The notes beneath the pieces are model-generated. The model saw only the letters and a program-made list of their open reading frames with translations, was not told the origin of the DNA and ran no database searches. A DNA stretch of 64,000 nucleotides from Dallia pectoralis (taxonomy: Eukaryota > Chordata > Actinopteri > Esociformes > Umbridae), in NCBI GenBank assembly GCA_029465975.1, contig CM055740.1, positions 1,799,267-1,863,266 on the forward strand. Reading direction: 5' to 3'. How positions within the stretch are numbered: the stretch's first letter is position 1; each line of letters begins with the position of its first letter. The position numbers and the translations under genes are program-made. This document shows, one piece after another, positions 42,123 to 52,887 of this stretch.

Positions 42123-45100
42123 ATGGAGACCAAGGAAGCGAAAACAAACACGTGTGGGACGATTTGTCTGAAATATTTACTATTAACCTTCAACCTTCTG
42201 TTCTGGGTGAGTCTGCTTGTCTGGCATAATTATATATAAATATGTTAGAGTAAATACATGAGCCAGAAGTATCTGTAAACATGTGTTCTCCTGTGTGTAC
42301 CCCTGTGTTTTCTCCTGTATGTATCCCCATATCAGGTGGGTGGTGGGGTGGTGCTGGCTGTGGGTGTGTGGACACTAGTGGATAAGAGTGACTACGTCAG
42401 TCTTCTGAACTCAAGCTCCTACTCTGCATCAGCCTACATCTTGGTGGCAGCGGGGGCTGTGGTGATCTTCACTGGGCTTATCGGCTGCTGTGCCATCCTC
42501 AAAGAGACCAAGAGTCTGCTGATCGTGGTGAGAGGATCCACAGATACACCAATACAGATACCTGTAAAACTGTGAAACAGACATTTGATTGGCTAACTCA
42601 CCAATCTGGTCAACCAGTTAACTAAACACACTTTTGATTGGCTTACTGACCAATCTGGTCAACCAGTTAACTAAACAAGCTTTTGATTGGCTAACTTACC
42701 AATCTGGTCAACCATTTAACTAAACAAGCTTTTGATTGGCTAACTTACCAATCTGGTCAACCAGTTAACTAAACAAGCATAAAGCATCAGAGTCAATATA
42801 TTCTGTAAAATAGTACCAATTTACACTACCATTTACAGACATGTAATACAAACAGATACAAAGACACAAACATAATTTTTTTCTAATAAGCCATCTTCTT
42901 TATTTTTGTAGAATAGATTTCAGTGTTTATCAAAGCACACTTACAACGGAGGCACGTGAGAAGGTTTAGCCTAGCTAGGTTGTATTTGTGGTAAAGACCT
43001 TGTATTATTTGCCCTGCAGGACAGAAAGTATATCAACAATATAAATGGATAAGCAACTTGTATTTGTTGATATCCCTTAACGGCTATTTTAAAGTATCTC
43101 AGTGACGTAAACAAATGTTGATAATGTCATAACTTCCTATCAGAGTCATGATGTGTGTGTCTTTAAGAGTTTAGAGAGGCAACATGACTCACCAGAGAGG
43201 AATGAAGAGCATCACAGGAACGTAGGTGGAGGGAGAGGAGAGGAGTGGGAGAGAGGGAGAGAGGGGTGGAGAAGGAGAGAGAGGTGGAGAGGGAGAGAGA
43301 GGTGGAGAGGGAGAGAGAGGTGGAGAGGGAGAGAGAGAGAGGAGAGGAAGAGAGAGAGAGAGAGAGAGGGGTGGAGAGGGAGAGAGAGGTGGAGAGGGAG
43401 AGAGAGAGAGAGGAGAGGAAGAGAGAGAGAGAGGGGTGGAGAGGGAGAGAGAGGTGGAGAGGGAGAGAGAGAGAGGAGAGGAAGAGAGAGAGAGAGGGGT
43501 GGAGAGGGAGAGAGAGGGGTGGAGAGAGAGGAGAGGAGAGAGGAGAGAGGAGAGAGGGAGAGAGTGGGGAAAGAGAGGGGTGGAGAGGGAGAGAGAGAGA
43601 GGAGAGAGGGAGAGAGGGGTGGAGAGAGAGAGAGAGGGGTGGAGAGGGAGAGAGAGGGGTGGAGAGGGAGAGAGAGGAGAGAGGAGAGAGGGAGAGAGTG
43701 GGGAAAGAGAGGGGTGGAGAGGGAGAGAGAGAGAGGATAGGAAGAGAGAGAGAGAGAGAGAGGGGTGGAGAGGGAGAGAGAGGTGGAGAGGGAGAGAGAG
43801 AGAGGAGAGGAAGAGAGAGAGAGAGAGAGAGAGAGAGGGGTGGAGAGGGAGAGAGAGGGGGAGAGGGAGAGAGAGAGAGGAGAGGAAGAGAGAGAGAGAG
43901 GGGTGGAGAGGGAGAGAGAGGGGTGGAGAGGGAGAGAGAGGAGAGAGGAGAGAGGGAGAGAGTGGGGAAAGAGAGGGGTGGAGAGGGAGAGAGAGAGAGG
44001 AGAGAGGGAGAGAGGGGTGGAGAGAGAGAGAGAGGGGTGGAGAGGGAGAGAGAGGAGAGAGGAGAGAGGGAGGGAGGGGTGGAGAGGGAGAGAGAGGTGG
44101 AGAGGAAGAGGGAGAGAGAGGTGGAGAGGGAGAGAAGGAGAGAGAGGTGGAGAGGGAGAGAGAGGTAGAGAAGGAGAGAGAGAGGGAGAGGGTTGGAGAG
44201 ATAAAGGGGTGGTGAGGTTGAGTGAGCCAAAGGGAGAGGGAGACAGAGAGTGAGCGATACAGATTATATTGTATGAATGTTGAAACTGCATGGATTGAAA
44301 TAGAGGCCCCAGAGGAACATACACCACACACACACACACACACATATTTAGGAGAAACATTGATTTAGAGACCCCAGAGGAACATACACCCCACACACAC
44401 ACACACACATTCCACCCTACAAATATAGGGTTAGGTTTAGGTATATTGTGATGTTTTCAACACGCTGATCTGTTTTATATTATGATGGAATGTGTTTTTC
44501 CTCCTCTCTCTGCACCCATCCCAGTACTTCATCTTGTTACTCTGTATATTCCTCCTGGAGATTTCAGCTGGAGTCCTGGCATATGTCTACCATCAACAGG
44601 TGAACACTTATACTGGTTGGAACCACATGTTACATGATCTGTCCACATTAGAGAAATATTAGGCTTTATTCAAAATAATGTTTCACACATTTGACCCCAG
44701 ATCTACTGATTACTAAACACCAAAAACACTGTTCAGCTAATCTCTTTCCTTCCTGTATGACCTATACTTTTCTTGTAATCCTCAAACGGTATTCTTTATA
44801 ATATCATTAATAACAACTGGATACCAGGTTATTTTCTGTCATTATGTTACTGTTAACACGCTCCTCTGCACTGGGTTTCCAAATGCCTCTTTTTCTATCC
44901 CATCTTCCTGCATCAGTGTTTCCCTTTCTGCCACCAGGTAAAATAATTGTTTGTCTCCAGTGTGTTTTGGTGGTGTGTTCCTGGTGTGTTCCTGGTGTGT
45001 TCCTGGTGTGTTCCTGGTGTGTTCCTGGTGTGTTCCTGGTGTTCTGGTGTGTTCTGGTGTTCTAGTGTGTTCCTGGTTTTCTGGTGTGTTTCTGGTGTTC

Positions 45101-46471
45101 TGGTGTTCTGGTGTGTTCCTGGTGTGTTCTTGGTGTTCTGGTGTGTTCTGGTGTTCTAGTGTGTTCCTGGTTTTCTGGTGTGTTTCTGGTGTTCTGGTGT
45201 TCTGGTGTGTTCCTGGTTTTCTGGTGTGTTTCTGGTGTTCTGGTGTGTTCCTGGTGTTCTGGTGTGTTCTGGTGTTCTGGTGTGTTCCTGGTGTTCTGGT
45301 GTGTTTCTGGTGTTCTGGTGTGTTTCTGGTGTTCTGGTGTGTTTCTGGTGTTCTGGTGTGTTTCTGGTGTTCTGGTGTGTTCCTGGTGTTATGGTGTGTT
45401 TCTGGTGTTCTGGTGTGTTCCTGGTGTTCTGGTGTGTTCCTGGTGTTCTGGTGTGTTTCTGGTGTTCTGGTGTGTTCTGGTGTTTTGGTGTGTTCCTGGT
45501 GTTCTGGTGTGTTCCTGTTTTTCTGGTGTGTTCCTGGTGTTCTGGTGTGTTCCTGGTGTTCTGGTGTGTTCCTGGTGTTCTGGTGTGTTCCTGGTGTTCT
45601 GGTGTGTTCCTGGTGTTCTGGTGTGTTCCTTGTGTTCTGGTGTGTTCCTCTATAAACCATGTCCATATGTCAGTGGATAGCTCTCGATTACTTTGCATGA
45701 TTTACTCCCTGATTTACTCCCTGGTGACCCAGTCCTCCATCCTATAAGCACTGGGAACCAGAGAGTGAGTGTCTACTAACCAGTCATAAACAGAAAGTAG
45801 TAGTGTCAATATCAGCTGCATGTAATAAAGGAGCACTGCATATGTCTGAGTGGTCATGTCTAAGTGGTCATGTCTGAGTGGTCATGTCTGAGTGGTCATG
45901 TCTGAGTGGTCATGTCTGAGTGGTCATGTCTGAGTGGTCATGTCTGAGTGGTCATGTCTGAGTGGTGGTCATGTCTGAGTGGACATGTCTGAGTGGTCAT
46001 GTCTGAGTGGTCATGTCTGAGTGGTCATGTCTGAGTGGTGGTCATGTCTGAGTGGACATGTCTGAGTGGTCATGTCTGAGTGGTCATGTCTGAGTGGTCA
46101 TGTCTGAGTGGTCATGTATGAGTGGCCTGAATGTCTGTTATAAATAGCCTTGAGACAAAAGTGAGCATGGAGTGTGTTTGGGTCTTTACACAGCTGGATG
46201 AGGAGCTGCAACAGAACCTGAAGGAGACCATGGTTCATAAGTACCAGCAGCCCGGGGAAGAAGGTGTCACCAGAGCTGTGGACCGGCTTCAGCAAGAGGT
46301 TCAGTACAGTAGAGCCTGGAATAATTAGCACATAAACATCACATGATTAACGAGACATTTCTGTCTCCCTGTGGCCTTCTCGTTCTATTTCCTTCTCCCT
46401 CTCTTTACCACTCCCTCTCTCCTTTCTCACTATCACTCTCTCCCTCTCTCTCTCCTCTCTTCCTCATTCCT

Positions 46472-46510
<39 letters not shown>

Positions 46511-47751
46511 TCCTGCAGTTTAAGTGTTGTGGCAGTAACCGTTCATCAGACTGGTCAGACAGTCCGTGGATCCTGAGACCCGACAATGACAGACTGGTGC
46601 CTGACAGCTGCTGTAAGACCCCCAGTGAGCGCTGTGGTCAGAGGGCCCACCCCTCCAACATCTACAGGGTGGAGGTGGGGCCAAATAGAACACACACATA
46701 TAGATATAGACATATAATATAATAGAACACACACATATAGATATAGACATATAATATAATAGAACACACACATATAGATATAGACATATAATATAATAGA
46801 ACACACACATATAGATATATACATATAATATAATAGAACACACACATATAGATATATACATATAATATAATAGAACACACACATATAGATATATACATAT
46901 AATATAATAGAACACACACATATAGATATATACATATAATATAATAGAACACACACATATAGATATAGACATATAATATAATAGAACACACACATATAGA
47001 TATATACATATAATATAATAGAACACACACATATAGATATAGACATATAATATAATAGAACACACACATATAGATATAGACATATAATATAATAGAACAC
47101 ACACATATAGATATATACATATAATATAATAGAACACACACATATAGATATATACATATAATATAATAGAACACACACATATAGATATATACATATAATA
47201 TAATAGAACACACACATATAGATATATACATATAATATAATAGAACACACACATATAGATATATACATATAATATAATAGAACACACACATATAGATATA
47301 TACATATAATATAATAGAACACACACATATAGATATATACATATAATATAATAGAACAGATAATCATGCCAATGATAAAGTTCGAAACTATTTTTTTAAA
47401 CTTGGCTTCAAAATCGAGTTTTGCAAAGTGGCATCAAAATGTTTGATTTACCTTGGGGTATTACATGGGTGTCTTCTCTCTTCAGGGGGGATGCGTCACT
47501 AAACTGGAGAAGTTTATTCTGAGCCAACTGAAGATCTTAGGTTCTGTGGGTATTGGCATTGCCTTCCTCCAGGTGAAACACTGGGACTTAACGTACTGTA
47601 CAATAATGTAGACTTTAACATTGTTTTCTGGAGTTTGTCTGCAGATGATGTCCTAGTGACTTATTGGTAATATTCACCTTTTTACTTTCAGCTAGTAGGC
47701 ATGTTGATGGTTTGCTGTCTGTATCGAAATCTGAAAAAGGAGCCGTATTGA
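42123..47751 (+). CDS. cd151: CD151 tetraspanin
   Basis: CD151 is a cell-surface tetraspanin that binds laminin-binding integrins (alpha3beta1, alpha6) and organises adhesion sites. Exons: 42123-42206, 42336-42527, 44525-44599, 46194-46298, 46519-46674, 47486-47572, 47692-47751. They total 759 nt, or 252 aa plus TGA (human 253). Seen: four membrane segments; the CCG motif (KCCGSN) and PDSCCKT in the large loop, six loop cysteines in all; an N-glycosylation sequon NRS right after CCG; juxtamembrane cysteines for palmitoylation ([20 protein letters not shown]); and a C-terminal YRNL endocytosis motif. The integrin-contact QRD triplet of human CD151 reads QRA here. A non-coding first exon probably ends at 40615. 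The gene is syntenic with cracr2b and gatd1. Whether it is cd151 or its teleost duplicate (cd151l) cannot be settled here. Confidence 0.96.
42580..42790. repeat. 48-bp four-copy repeat, cd151 intron
   Basis: Four copies of ttttgattggctaacttacc + aatctggtcaaccagttaac + taaacaagc, with scattered substitutions. Confidence 0.85.
43215..44215. repeat. 1-kb polypurine (GA) repeat, cd151 intron
   Basis: About 1000 bp of gagagggagagagaggggtg-type units are almost entirely purine on the plus strand, the only regular pyrimidine being the t of gtgg. Larger blocks of 60-250 bp recur within it. All very long frames here (43163-44408 both strands) are artefacts. Confidence 0.95.
44955..45650. repeat. gtgttcctggtgttctg repeat, cd151 intron
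   Basis: About 700 bp of mixed units (gtgttcctg, gtgttctg, gtgtttctg) lie in the intron 44600-46193. Both strands are open for up to about 270 codons because units combine in multiples of three; not coding. Confidence 0.93.
45843..46127. repeat. 14-bp minisatellite, cd151 intron
   Basis: About 19 copies of gagtggtcatgtct lie about 65 bp upstream of the exon at 46194. Confidence 0.93.
46680..47357. repeat. 37-bp AT-rich minisatellite, cd151 intron
   Basis: About 18 copies of agaacacacacatatagata + tatacatataatataat begin 6 bp past the donor at 46675. Two variants, gatataga and gatatata, alternate irregularly. Confidence 0.95.
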
Positions 47752-48747
47752 GGATCGCTATGTATCAGAACAACAACAACAGAATCTGCATCTGTATCCC
47801 CAACATCATCAGCTACAACAAGAAAATCTTAATGTTTCCCAGATTTGTTCTGTGTCTGAAGGTCTGCGTAAATACTTAGAATAATAAGTGTAAATACTTA
47901 GAATGAAAGAAATCCCATGCATGTTTCCGAAGAAAAGTGGATATTCACTAACTTCACATAGGTCATTGATAATATATATGTTTCTTATTGCTTCTGAGAA
48001 ACATACTGAGATTAAGAGGAGACGGAGGTGAACGGTGGAGACGGGTATTTCACCCTGATCTCTGGCTGAGAACCACTTGAACCACGTGAAAACAGCCAAG
48101 ATTATGTGTTTTGTAGGTGTATTAATCTGTTCTTAATTGAAGGTGTATTAATCTATTCTTTATTGAAGGTGTATTAATCTGTTCTTTATTGAAGGTGTAT
48201 TAATCTGTTCTTTATTGAAGGTGTATTAATCTGTTCTTTATTGAAGGTGTATTAATCTGTTCTTTATTGAAGGTGTGTTAATCTGTTTTGTATTGAAAGT
48301 GTATTTGTCGGCCCTGTGGCTTTAATAGCAAGGTTATAATTTGAAGGCATCGTAAAAAAAGTAATAAATCTTATATTTTGCTAATTTTATTAGGTCATGT
48401 AAGAACTATTTTAACATGCATTTTATGTTAAAAGATATGCACATGTATTAATGTTGACAAACATATTGTAATTACTGTTGTTGGTGTATTTGATAATATA
48501 TATATACATATATACATACATATAAAGATTTTCTTTTAGACTTGCAGCCATCTATGTGCGTTACTTTTGTTTTGAAATGTGTCAATAGGAAACATGCGAC
48601 TGAACTGTCATTGGCTAGTTAAAACGGATGTCGAAGCCTGATTGGTTAATTTCTAAATGATTTCCTGTTTTAATTTTTAAGATGGTCTAGAATCACAGTG
48701 GTCTTTTGTAGTTGTTGACACGTTGTATCTAGATAAACTATACGGAC
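47752..48747. other. cd151 3' UTR and gatd1 promoter region
   Basis: No gene seen. It holds a 26-bp repeat (gtgtattaatctgttcttta + ttgaag) about seven to eight times at 48112-48300, a likely cd151 poly(A) signal AATAAA at 48363-48368, and a (ta)n/(tatatacata) stretch near 48500. The gatd1 transcript should start shortly before 48748. Confidence 0.6.
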
Positions 48748-51700
48748 ATGTCTTCTAAACCCTCATGTTTAATTGTGACCAGTGCAGCGGCTCAAGGTAA
48801 GCGGTCATTATTATGTCTCTGTCGATGTGAGTAGGTCAACCTAACAGCACCCGTTTGATTAGTGGTGCGGACGGGTCATGTGACGGAAGACAGCGATTTA
48901 AACTATAAATAGAACTAACTATTTCTATTCTGACATCTTTTATAGTGTCTTTTGTGTGTCAAAATGGGGAGTAGTAAAACGTTGCAATGCTGTTTATTTG
49001 ATACACGGTCGTCATTATTGTACAATCATCATCAACAACGAATGACGCACATAAACTAGGGGTTAAAGGTTACATGGCCCGCGACCAAACCCGACTGTCC
49101 TGTTGTCTTGTCTTCTAGGGGTGTCTGCTCAGTCGTTTCATCAAGCCTTCTGCCTGTGCAGTTCAGTATTCAACCTGCAGACGGCCACGCCTGGGGTGAG
49201 AGACACATAATTACTACACAAAATGTATTCCTGTTAATTCTTCCATAATCATGACCTCATATCTAATGCTAATCACTGTTACAGTTTGTCTACCCAAGTG
49301 TGAGGACCTGAAACATGTCCTCTAATTGCCACTAATGTATTGGTGCCAGATACCACAGGACACATTAAGGTCTTGTAGAGTCCATCCTTCAACAGGCCGG
49401 GCTGTTGAGTCGGCATTTGGAGGACAAACAGCATGTGGTCGTACATGTGGTCGTACTGGATTGGTTCATCAGTGTTTTATTTTTTATTTTTTTTCTTAAA
49501 TGACCCAAATCTACCTGCTTGTAGCTCAGATCCTGTATCATGTAGGATCTTATGCTGGATCTCATTTGACAGGATCTACACTTCTCACTATAGTAACACA
49601 CTCACACCAAAACACAGCCAGTAAGATGCTATGATGTTGCCGTTCCAGGGGAAGTCGATAGATTTCGTCGGGGTGGATGAGAGCACTGCTCGGTGGATCC
49701 AAGATTTCAGCCTCAAGTCTTTTGCAACACCGGCCAAGTTAGAGTCTATAGATGGTAAGATCCAGAACACTGAGGTTAGAGTCTATAGATGGTCAGATCC
49801 AGAACACTGAGGTTAGAGTCTATAGATGGACAGATCCAGAACACTGAGGTTAGAGTCTATAGATGGACAGATCCAGAACACTGAGGTTAGAGTCTATAGA
49901 TGGACAGATCCAGAACACTGAGGTTAGAGTCTATAGATGGACAGATCCAGAACACTGAGGTTAGAGTCTATAGATGGACAGATCCAGAACACTGAGGTTA
50001 GAGTCTATAGATGGACAGATCCAGAACACTGAGGTTAGAGTCTATAGATGGTCAGATCCAGAACACTGAGGTTAGAGTCTATAGATTATATGGTCAGATC
50101 CAGAACACTGAGGTTAGAGTCTGTCTCTCTGGTGCGTGTGACGTCTGTCTCTCTGGTGCGCGTGACGTCTGTCTCTCTGGTGCGCGTGACGTCTGTCTCT
50201 CTGGTGCGCGTGACGTCTGTCTCTCTGGTGCGCGTGACGTCTGTCTCTCTGGTGCGCGTGACGTCTGTCTCTCTGGTGCGCGTGACGTCTGTCTCTCTGG
50301 TGCGCGTGACGTCTGTCTCTCTGGTGCGCGTGACGTCTGTCTCTCTGGTGCGCGTGACGTCTGTCTCTCTGGTGCGCGTGACGTCTGTCTCTCTGGTGCG
50401 CGTGACGTCTGTCTCTCTGGTGCGCGTGACGTCTGTCTCTCTTGTGCGCGTGACGTCTGTCTCTCTGGTGCGCGTGACGTCTGTCTCTCTGGTGCGCGTG
50501 ACGTCTGTCTCTCTGGTGTGTGATGTCTGTCTCTATGGTGCAGGAGCGCGGTACCAGGCCCTCCTGATTCCAGACTGTCCGGGAGCGCTGACGGACCTGG
50601 CTCACAGTGGCTCTCTGGCGCGTATTCTTACACACTTCACCTCACAGCAGAGTGAGTATTGTACCCGACCCTCCACTTCTAGAATAAATATCAAACACTA
50701 TATGTTACATAATGGTAACCAAGACTTGATATTAACATGATGTAATAAGATAGTCACGCATGGTTTTGAGAAGACTGTGTGTGTGTGCGTGTATGTTTCT
50801 GTGTGTGTGTCCACCAGAGCCGGTATGTGCTGTGGGTCAGGGTGTGTCCAGTCTCTGCTCCGCCGTAGACGAGGGACAGAAGTGGATCTTCGCCGGCTAC
50901 AGCCTCACCGGGGTCAGTGTCTGTGTGCAGGGATGTGTGTGTATCTGTATGGTTACAGGTCGTGTGTGTATCTGTGTGGCTACAGGTTGTGTGTGGTAAC
51001 AGGTCGTGTGTGTATCTGTGTGGCTACAGGTTGTGTGTGTTTACAGGTCGTGTGTGTATCTGTGTGGTTACAGGTCGTGTGTGTATCTGTGTGGCTACAG
51101 GTTGTGTGTGGTTACAGGTTGTGTGTGTATCTGTGTGGTTACAGGTCGTGTGTGTATCTGTGTGGTTACAGGTCGTGTGTGTATCTGTGTGGTTACAGGT
51201 CGTGTGTGTATCTGTGTGGTTACAGGTCGTGTGTGTATCTGTGTGGCTACAGGTTGTGTGTGGTTACAGGTCGTGTGTGTATCTGTGTGGTTCCAGGTCG
51301 TGTGTGTATCTGTGTGGTTACAGGTCGTGTGTGTATCTGTGTGGTTACAGGTCGTGTGTGTATCTGTGTGGTTACAGGTCGTGTGTGTATCTGTGTGGTT
51401 ACAGGTTGTGTGTGGCTACAGGTCGTGTACCACCTTTCATTCTCCCTGTTCTGGTTTTAGCCATCTGTGTTTGAGCTGGTGAGGAGTCCTGACTTTGCCA
51501 ACTTGCCCCTGATTGTAGAGGACTTTGTGAAGGACAGTGGAGGATCATACACAGGTGGGTGTTAGGGTCGCAAAAGGGTTCCCGTAGTCCTCGCCCCGGG
51601 GGGTTCCCCGTAGTCCTCGCCCCGGGGGGTTCCCCTTAGTCCTCGCCCCGGGGGGTTTCTCCCTGCCGGGGGTCAATAGAGGGGCCTTTTTGACACGGAT

Positions 51701-51971
51701 CATGTGATGTTCAATGCTATGTGGGAATATGTGATGTGATGTAGGCCTGATTGGTGAGAGACAAACCAGGAAGTAGTTATTAACTATACAGGAAGTCAGA
51801 AACCCCATCATCATGATGTTAACATTAAAAACAGTCACTGGTCATTTTGTTCCAGCGAGTCAAGAGGACGCCGTCCACGTGGTAATCGACAGACACCTGA
51901 TCACGGGTCAGAACGTCCAGTCCACGTCAGTTGCTGTTAATAATCTCATCATGCTGTGTAACGGAAAGTGA
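48748..51971 (+). CDS. gatd1: Glutamine amidotransferase-like class 1 domain-containing 1
   Basis: GATD1 (PDDC1) is a DJ-1/PfpI-like, class I glutamine amidotransferase-fold protein of unsettled enzymatic role. Exons: 48748-48796, 49119-49195, 49649-49754, 50544-50651, 50818-50912, 51461-51554, 51856-51971. They total 645 nt, or 214 aa plus TGA (human about 220). Seen: start [16 protein letters not shown] (first beta strand), [29 protein letters not shown], the nucleophile-elbow-like region [24 protein letters not shown], and [13 protein letters not shown] near the end. The order cracr2b-cd151-gatd1-chid1 matches genes clustered on human 11p15.5. A poly(A) signal AATAAA lies at 52153-52158. 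Three introns are filled with tandem repeats, two built around its splice sites. Confidence 0.95.
49742..50112. repeat. 37-bp repeat of a gatd1 exon end plus donor
   Basis: About ten copies of ggttagagtctatagatgga + cagatccagaacactga. The first overlaps the exon end (ttagagtctatagatg, to 49754) and donor gtaaga. In the intronic copies the donor GT is mostly changed (atggacaga) or altered (atggtcaga). Confidence 0.93.
50114..50532. repeat. 24-bp repeat resembling a gatd1 acceptor
   Basis: About 17 copies of gtctgtctctctggtgcgcg + tgac. The real acceptor just after it reads gtctgtctctatggtgcag, then the exon at 50544 (gagcgcg). The unit therefore looks like a modified acceptor and exon start that has lost the AG. 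Confidence 0.88.
50925..51432. repeat. 27-bp GT-rich repeat, gatd1 intron
   Basis: About 18 units of tgtgtgtatctgtgtggtta + caggtcg, some shortened. It begins about 12 bp after the donor at 50913. Each unit holds acag-gt, a weak acceptor/donor juxtaposition. Confidence 0.9.
51585..51660. repeat. 32-bp three-copy GC-rich repeat, gatd1 intron
   Basis: Three copies of tagtcctcgccccggggggt + ttcccc. The unit contains a cccgggg palindrome. Confidence 0.85.
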
Positions 51972-52887
51972 TCTGAAACTCAACTGAGTTTCACCTCCTG
52001 ACAAATCAAAGAAAAATGCACACTCCTCAAGATAATGCTTCTTTACAGGGATTTGAGCGTAAACATGGATTTTGTCAATTTCGGTCAAGTTTAGGAGTAT
52101 TGAATTAGTTAATTATGTAGTCAATTTCCGTTGTTACATTACAATCGCAGTCAATAAAAAAAAGAAAGCCCAATTCCCATTCTCAACATTTGCTCTTGAA
52201 AAGCTCAGAAGAAAATGCAAATTAGAATGTAATTGTAGGGAATTGAAATGGAATGTGTCCCACCCATCCTGAGCTGAATGCTTTTTTGGTTTTCGCTCAG
52301 ATAATCTGCTGACCAACAAACATATCAATTCCACAAACAGTAAGCTACAATCGTTTGTATTGTCAATTATATTTTTTACATTAAAAAATGAACAATTATC
52401 CTCTTTTATTTGTTGTCAATGTCTTGCAAATAAGTTGCCAACTTCTTGCAGTGGGCAGATTCTGACATTCAACCAGACAAAAGGTCAGTTACCTGGATGA
52501 GACGAGTCTGAAAAGCCGTATCTCTCTCAGTGACACACCCCATTACAACCATGTTTTAGTTCGACTCCACTCAGAACTATTTTCCTTGCTTTTCCAGTTC
52601 TCTTGAAAGCAGGTTGTAGATTTCAGGGCTCAAAAGTGCCTCGACTGCAGCACACAGACTCCGCCTCTACTGATGATCACCATGGAGACGGGAAGTGTAA
52701 TCATTCCACATCATCAGAAGTTAGATGGATGGTGTTGAATGGATCAACAATGTTCAATCCTAACCAGACTGGAATGTCAATTTTAACTTGTTTTTCTGGT
52801 CTTCAGGTTTGACCGATTAGATTTTATGAATGAAACGAGACTTGTATTTCATCTGTAAAACTGCCGCAACCATGACGACTGTCCTGC
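51972..52887. other. Convergent 3' ends of gatd1 and chid1
   Basis: No gene seen. gatd1 probably ends near AATAAA at 52153-52158. chid1 (minus) probably ends near its AATAAA (tttatt at 52405-52410), leaving about 250 bp between the two. Confidence 0.6.

Noticed and set aside
43163..44408. Arg/Glu-rich and Ser/Leu/Pro-rich frames of 300-398 codons
   Set aside because: Simple GA/CT composition; three frames of each strand are open together.
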